64,000 bases of DNA from Flectonema sp. DT1601 (Eukaryota; Euglenozoa; Diplonemea; Diplonemida; Diplonemidae): positions 310,001-374,000 of the forward strand of contig OZ025831.1 in the NCBI GenBank assembly GCA_964019425.1, written 5' to 3'. Shown in pieces: positions 62,101-64,000 of this stretch; position 1 is the first letter of the stretch; the number at the start of each line of letters is the position of its first letter. The translations under genes were made by a program, and so were the position numbers. The notes under the pieces were generated by a model. The model did not search any database, was not told the DNA's origin, and worked only from the letters and a program-made list of their open reading frames with translations.

Positions 62101-63906
62101 GACTCGCCTCGCATGTGCCTATTCTTTGCCAGTCATAGGAACTTGAACACTGGGAGGACGGGGGCGGCCGCCTGCCTGTTGGACACGCAACTGCACAAGT
62201 TGACGGCCAGCTGGGGTGCGACGCTCGACACTGCAGACCTCGGGCTAGCCTCCTACTATGCTGCCCTCAAGGGGATACAGAAGATGAGTCAACAGGATAG
62301 AAATGCCACCTGGAGTTGCAGAGGAAATATGAACACGTGGAGTGCGACAACACGGACGGGACTGGCGGGGGCTGTGCCGGACACATGGAGCTTCCTCAAC
62401 ACACCAAACGTCGCCAACAACTGTGCGCAGTTCAAGGCGGAAGCGGTGTCCTCTCGAGATTACTGCTCGCTGATGGACGTGTTGAGACGTACCTCAGAAC
62501 TGGAAGGGGAGCTGGGATTACGGTTAACCAAGAAACCGAGATCCCCAGATTCCGATTCGCAGGGAGAGTCTGCCTCGGTCAAAAAACCAAAGGCTGAGGC
62601 AGACCATCCACCGCCCGCCATAGCCGACCCCGATAGAAGCCCAACGCCATCGGCCAGTCCGAGGAGCAAGAAGCAGTGGTCCCCTGGCTCAGATTCGCAA
62701 GACGAGCCTGTATCAGTGAAGAAGCCGAAGACGTCCGCACCTGAAGTGGCCCGAGAAGACTCAGTGACTTCAGAAGGCCCCCCACTAGTAGATAACCAAC
62801 GGAACCCGACGGTCACGACGGAGATAGAAAATGTAGCGCCGACCGCCTCACCTGTTGAAACTGCAGTTACAACCAATGTCGGCCAGAGTAAGCCGGAGCC
62901 AAAGGAAACCGACATCCCACCGCCGAATGCAAGTCAGGAATTGGAAGATGCCACGGCCAGCGCCACACCAGTCACTAGACCGACAGATTTGCCCACCGAA
63001 GGCAGTCCCCTGCCGTCAGCCAGTCTAAGGACGATAGTTGCAACCATAGACCCGCCGGAGAAAGGTGAACACGATGCCTCCGAAGATACAGTAAACACCC
63101 TCAAGGAAGAAGTATATGATGCCCCTGGAGATCAGACAGACACCCTCACCGGGGAAGTACGCGATGCCTCCGAAGAACCAGCGGATATTCTTACCGAAGT
63201 AGAACATGATGCCGCCGGAGAACTAGCAGACACCCTCGCCGAAGAAGTGCGCGATACCGCCGAACAACCAGCAGACATCCTTACCGAAATAGAACAGGAT
63301 GCCTCCGGAGAACTAGCGGACGCCCTCGACAATGAAGTGTGTGACACCTCTGAAGAACCAGTAGACATCCTCACCAAGGAGGAACGCGACTTGTCCAGCC
63401 CGTCATCGCAGTTACAAGCATACGACAAGGAGACCCACACTCCCCCTGTGGCCAGAACGCTAGACCTCGACAGCCATAACAGCTCTACAGAAGATCCGAC
63501 ACCGAAGACCAGAAGAGCAAGGAGCAGCCCACCCCGGATGGGGACAAGTAGCTCCGATGTCTCCACAAACGATACCGAAGATACCCGACCGACATGTGAC
63601 CATGCACCGCCGTTGCAAAAGGGACCAAGGGTCAAATGCGACTTCTGCCATAGATTGTTGCAACGGAAATGGTTCAGGAGCAGATGCACGAAGTGCCAGA
63701 TAACGACCTGTCGAAGATGTTGGACCGCCGGAGTGGAGACCGCCTCCAGAGCCTTGGATCACCCAGACAGTACACCAAGACACAGGAGGACGAGGTCGTG
63801 CCCATCCTCGAACGAGAAGACAAAGAAGAAGATATCGCCATACAGTTCCGCGGACTCAGAGAAGACCAACCTGAGTCCGGGGAAGAGACTTAAAGACGAC
63901 TGCTGA
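59143..63906 (+). CDS. USP-type deubiquitinase fused to two viroplasmin-like domains
   Basis: An open frame of about 1590 codons with no ATG at its 5' side, so the N-terminus is lost at the tail junction. Residue numbers count from 59179. Residues 1-540 are Pro/Thr/Ala-rich ~100-residue repeats. Residues 580-835 are a USP/UCH domain: GIQNLGDSCYMNAALQCL (Cys 591), zinc-ribbon CxxC pairs (CQVC, CPSC), EVSGHYVSY (His 794) and GGWLKQDDS (Asp near 811). These are the residues that cut ubiquitin. Residues ~856-905 and ~918-965 (FFYGVAEGRSPGVYTTW, WYAVVRGRKSGLYDCW) match the viroplasmin/RNase H1 N-terminal RNA-DNA-hybrid-binding fold. A weak RNase H-like segment follows (~979-1040). Then come disordered sequence, acidic 17-18-residue repeats and a C-terminal Cys-rich finger (CDFCHRLL..CTKC..CRRCW, ~1487). 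GC-rich and intronless, so probably a mobile-element protein; a host gene is less likely. Confidence 0.8.
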   Translation, partial: TTSLVTPQHKAGVPREFESTPVPAPQPTTTDDGGPVPIATSVSVPAATLSTEGRNETASIDPTTAAPTPPGPIISTAGGLEVSEPVLSPSTSPQGVSAEPTMSLTTPLHKAGEPRELEPVPAQAPLPTTTDDGGSDPTATPVSAPMAPLPAGGRNEKTSTEPVTAAPTPPGPTISIAGGLGISEPVPSPSTSPQGLPAEPATSVAIPLHKDGEPCEYESTPVPTPLPYTTDDGGPDPTATPVSAPTASLPAGGRNEKTSTEPATAAPTPPGPTISIAGGLGISEPLPSPLTSPQRLPAEPATSAAIPLHKDGEPREYESTPVPTPLPYTTDDGGPDPTATPVSAPAASLPAVGPNEFTLHVPATAAPTPPGPTTSIAGGLEVSEPGLRLPLNRPLEAPVDPASAVDVTSSPAAKRTETDQTAPVTAVPTPPGPTISIAGSLELPEPEPRPSFRPQGAPVEPTRETGNPSLPIGGRNVFILIDPAAAVPMPPGPSKSTAGGLEISETGLRPHESPTDPIATHGGEITPNEAALSVPDSAVMHLPGPITTSAGRWQEPESVPGTPLTQRGPSLTSKPESPAIEHPPTFIPFGVGLEGIQNLGDSCYMNAALQCLCKGMPLPECNKLPEHSADCVLCTLRELKRSGSVLAAKKIWEWMKPRCGPGQSEAEHALSELLEAIVEAGAPPVDFVSTVTQIRTCQVCEDIHTVRYRTPILRLEPDQKTASALDETTTSPTDFTCPSCKSCSAEIVTSVDEPARSLFLGFKEGHFGDTKPDEVTLPESFIDASSRLYTLTGMIQHVRFNEVSGHYVSYTTNGRGGWLKQDDSAEGIYTSKVTQVKPCVALYLRREQLPSSTQDPRRILAPSNRKPSFFYGVAEGRSPGVYTTWEETKREVHKYRGAVHQRFVLRESAQRFVERYNPPSGDTKVAPPPGSKWYAVVRGRKSGLYDCWREASSMVNEFTRSRYKAFNSRLEASLYWWDHMAGGPQQDSPRMCLFFASHRNLNTGRTGAAACLLDTQLHKLTASWGATLDTADLGLASYYAALKGIQKMSQQDRNATWSCRGNMNTWSATTRTGLAGAVPDTWSFLNTPNVANNCAQFKAEAVSSRDYCSLMDVLRRTSELEGELGLRLTKKPRSPDSDSQGESASVKKPKAEADHPPPAIADPDRSPTPSASPRSKKQWSPGSDSQDEPVSVKKPKTSAPEVAREDSVTSEGPPLVDNQRNPTVTTEIENVAPTASPVETAVTTNVGQSKPEPKETDIPPPNASQELEDATASATPVTRPTDLPTEGSPLPSASLRTIVATIDPPEKGEHDASEDTVNTLKEEVYDAPGDQTDTLTGEVRDASEEPADILTEVEHDAAGELADTLAEEVRDTAEQPADILTEIEQDASGELADALDNEVCDTSEEPVDILTKEERDLSSPSSQLQAYDKETHTPPVARTLDLDSHNSSTEDPTPKTRRARSSPPRMGTSSSDVSTNDTEDTRPTCDHAPPLQKGPRVKCDFCHRLLQRKWFRSRCTKCQITTCRRCWTAGVETASRALDHPDSTPRHRRTRSCPSSNEKTKKKISPYSSADSEKTNLSPGKRLKDDC
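59161..60300 (+). repeat. Four 300-bp coding repeats in the USP protein
   Basis: CCACTACACAAAG-type starts at 59161, 59461, 59761 and 60061, exactly 300 bp apart, each encoding about 100 residues with TTDDGG, PTPPGP and AGGL landmarks. Units 3 and 4 are the most alike. More diverged units continue to about 60800. Confidence 0.93.
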
Positions 63907-64000
63907 GATCTGTGGGTGTACTCACACGTCCCCTCCCCCTCCTCCTCCCCCACCCCCCCCCTTTATACCCACCGGAATAGATAATTTCTTTTAAAAGTGT
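63907..64000. other. C-rich 3' flank, window edge
   Basis: Directly after the stop codon is a pyrimidine-rich, C-dominated stretch. Whether an RT frame follows lies outside the window. Confidence 0.5.

Overview
This is nuclear DNA of an intron-bearing eukaryote, AT-rich and heavily loaded with repeats. The left fifth carries the only plausible resident genes, all on the minus strand. Candidate GTATGT/GTAAGT donors, pyrimidine-rich AG acceptors and AATAAA signals point to ordinary spliceosomal genes. I cannot name the species. The set of mobile elements (a LINE with RNase H and a CCHC knuckle, a LINE with a restriction-like endonuclease, a tyrosine-recombinase retroelement whose recombinase precedes its RT, and a Polinton-type protease relic) fits a protist or an invertebrate.

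Layout. 0.5-11 kb: one 3498-residue, mostly disordered protein ending in what looks like an ADP-ribosyltransferase fold. 12.1-13.6 kb: two small genes, possibly mitochondrial. 14-16.2 kb: a virus-like fossil relic and a 30-bp minisatellite. 16.2-22.7 kb: a GATC-palindrome repeat interrupted by a nested block made of a 5'-truncated RT/RNase H LINE and two dispersed repeats, followed by a hairpin-rich MITE that has a matching empty site at 50.4 kb. 22.7-23.8 kb: a spliced coiled-coil gene fragment and a Pol III unit. 24.2-26.3 kb: the first array of a dimeric hairpin satellite. 26.3-33.7 kb: an OTU-protease/zinc-finger/REL LINE, itself split by a satellite-plus-tail insertion. 33.7-41.2 kb: dispersed repeats and more satellite. 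41.2-42.1 kb: a fragment of another LINE RT. 42.5-45.75 kb: a DIRS/VIPER-like retroelement fossil. 45.8-59.1 kb: satellite arrays in both orientations with duplicated blocks. 59.1-63.9 kb: a long GC-rich reading frame for a USP-type deubiquitinase joined to two viroplasmin/RNase H1-N-like domains.

How the parts fit. A roughly 390-400 bp module (the 'tail') occurs eight times. In one copy it forms the 3' end of the REL LINE. In most others it ends a satellite array, separated from it by an A-tract. In all eight copies the sequence just past the tail is a TCGAA core, and in at least four cases that junction cuts an open reading frame. One array-plus-tail unit lies inside the OTU domain, between the LDF motif and the HYDPVV motif that holds the catalytic His. 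My hypothesis is a site-specific REL LINE that also mobilises non-autonomous satellite-array/tail units sharing its 3' end. This is inference from one window.

The coding elements are GC-rich against AT-rich resident sequence. Copy boundaries, monomer counts and some coordinates were read by eye and may be off by a few bases. Long homopolymer tracts and near-identical repeats make assembly error possible in 24-59 kb.
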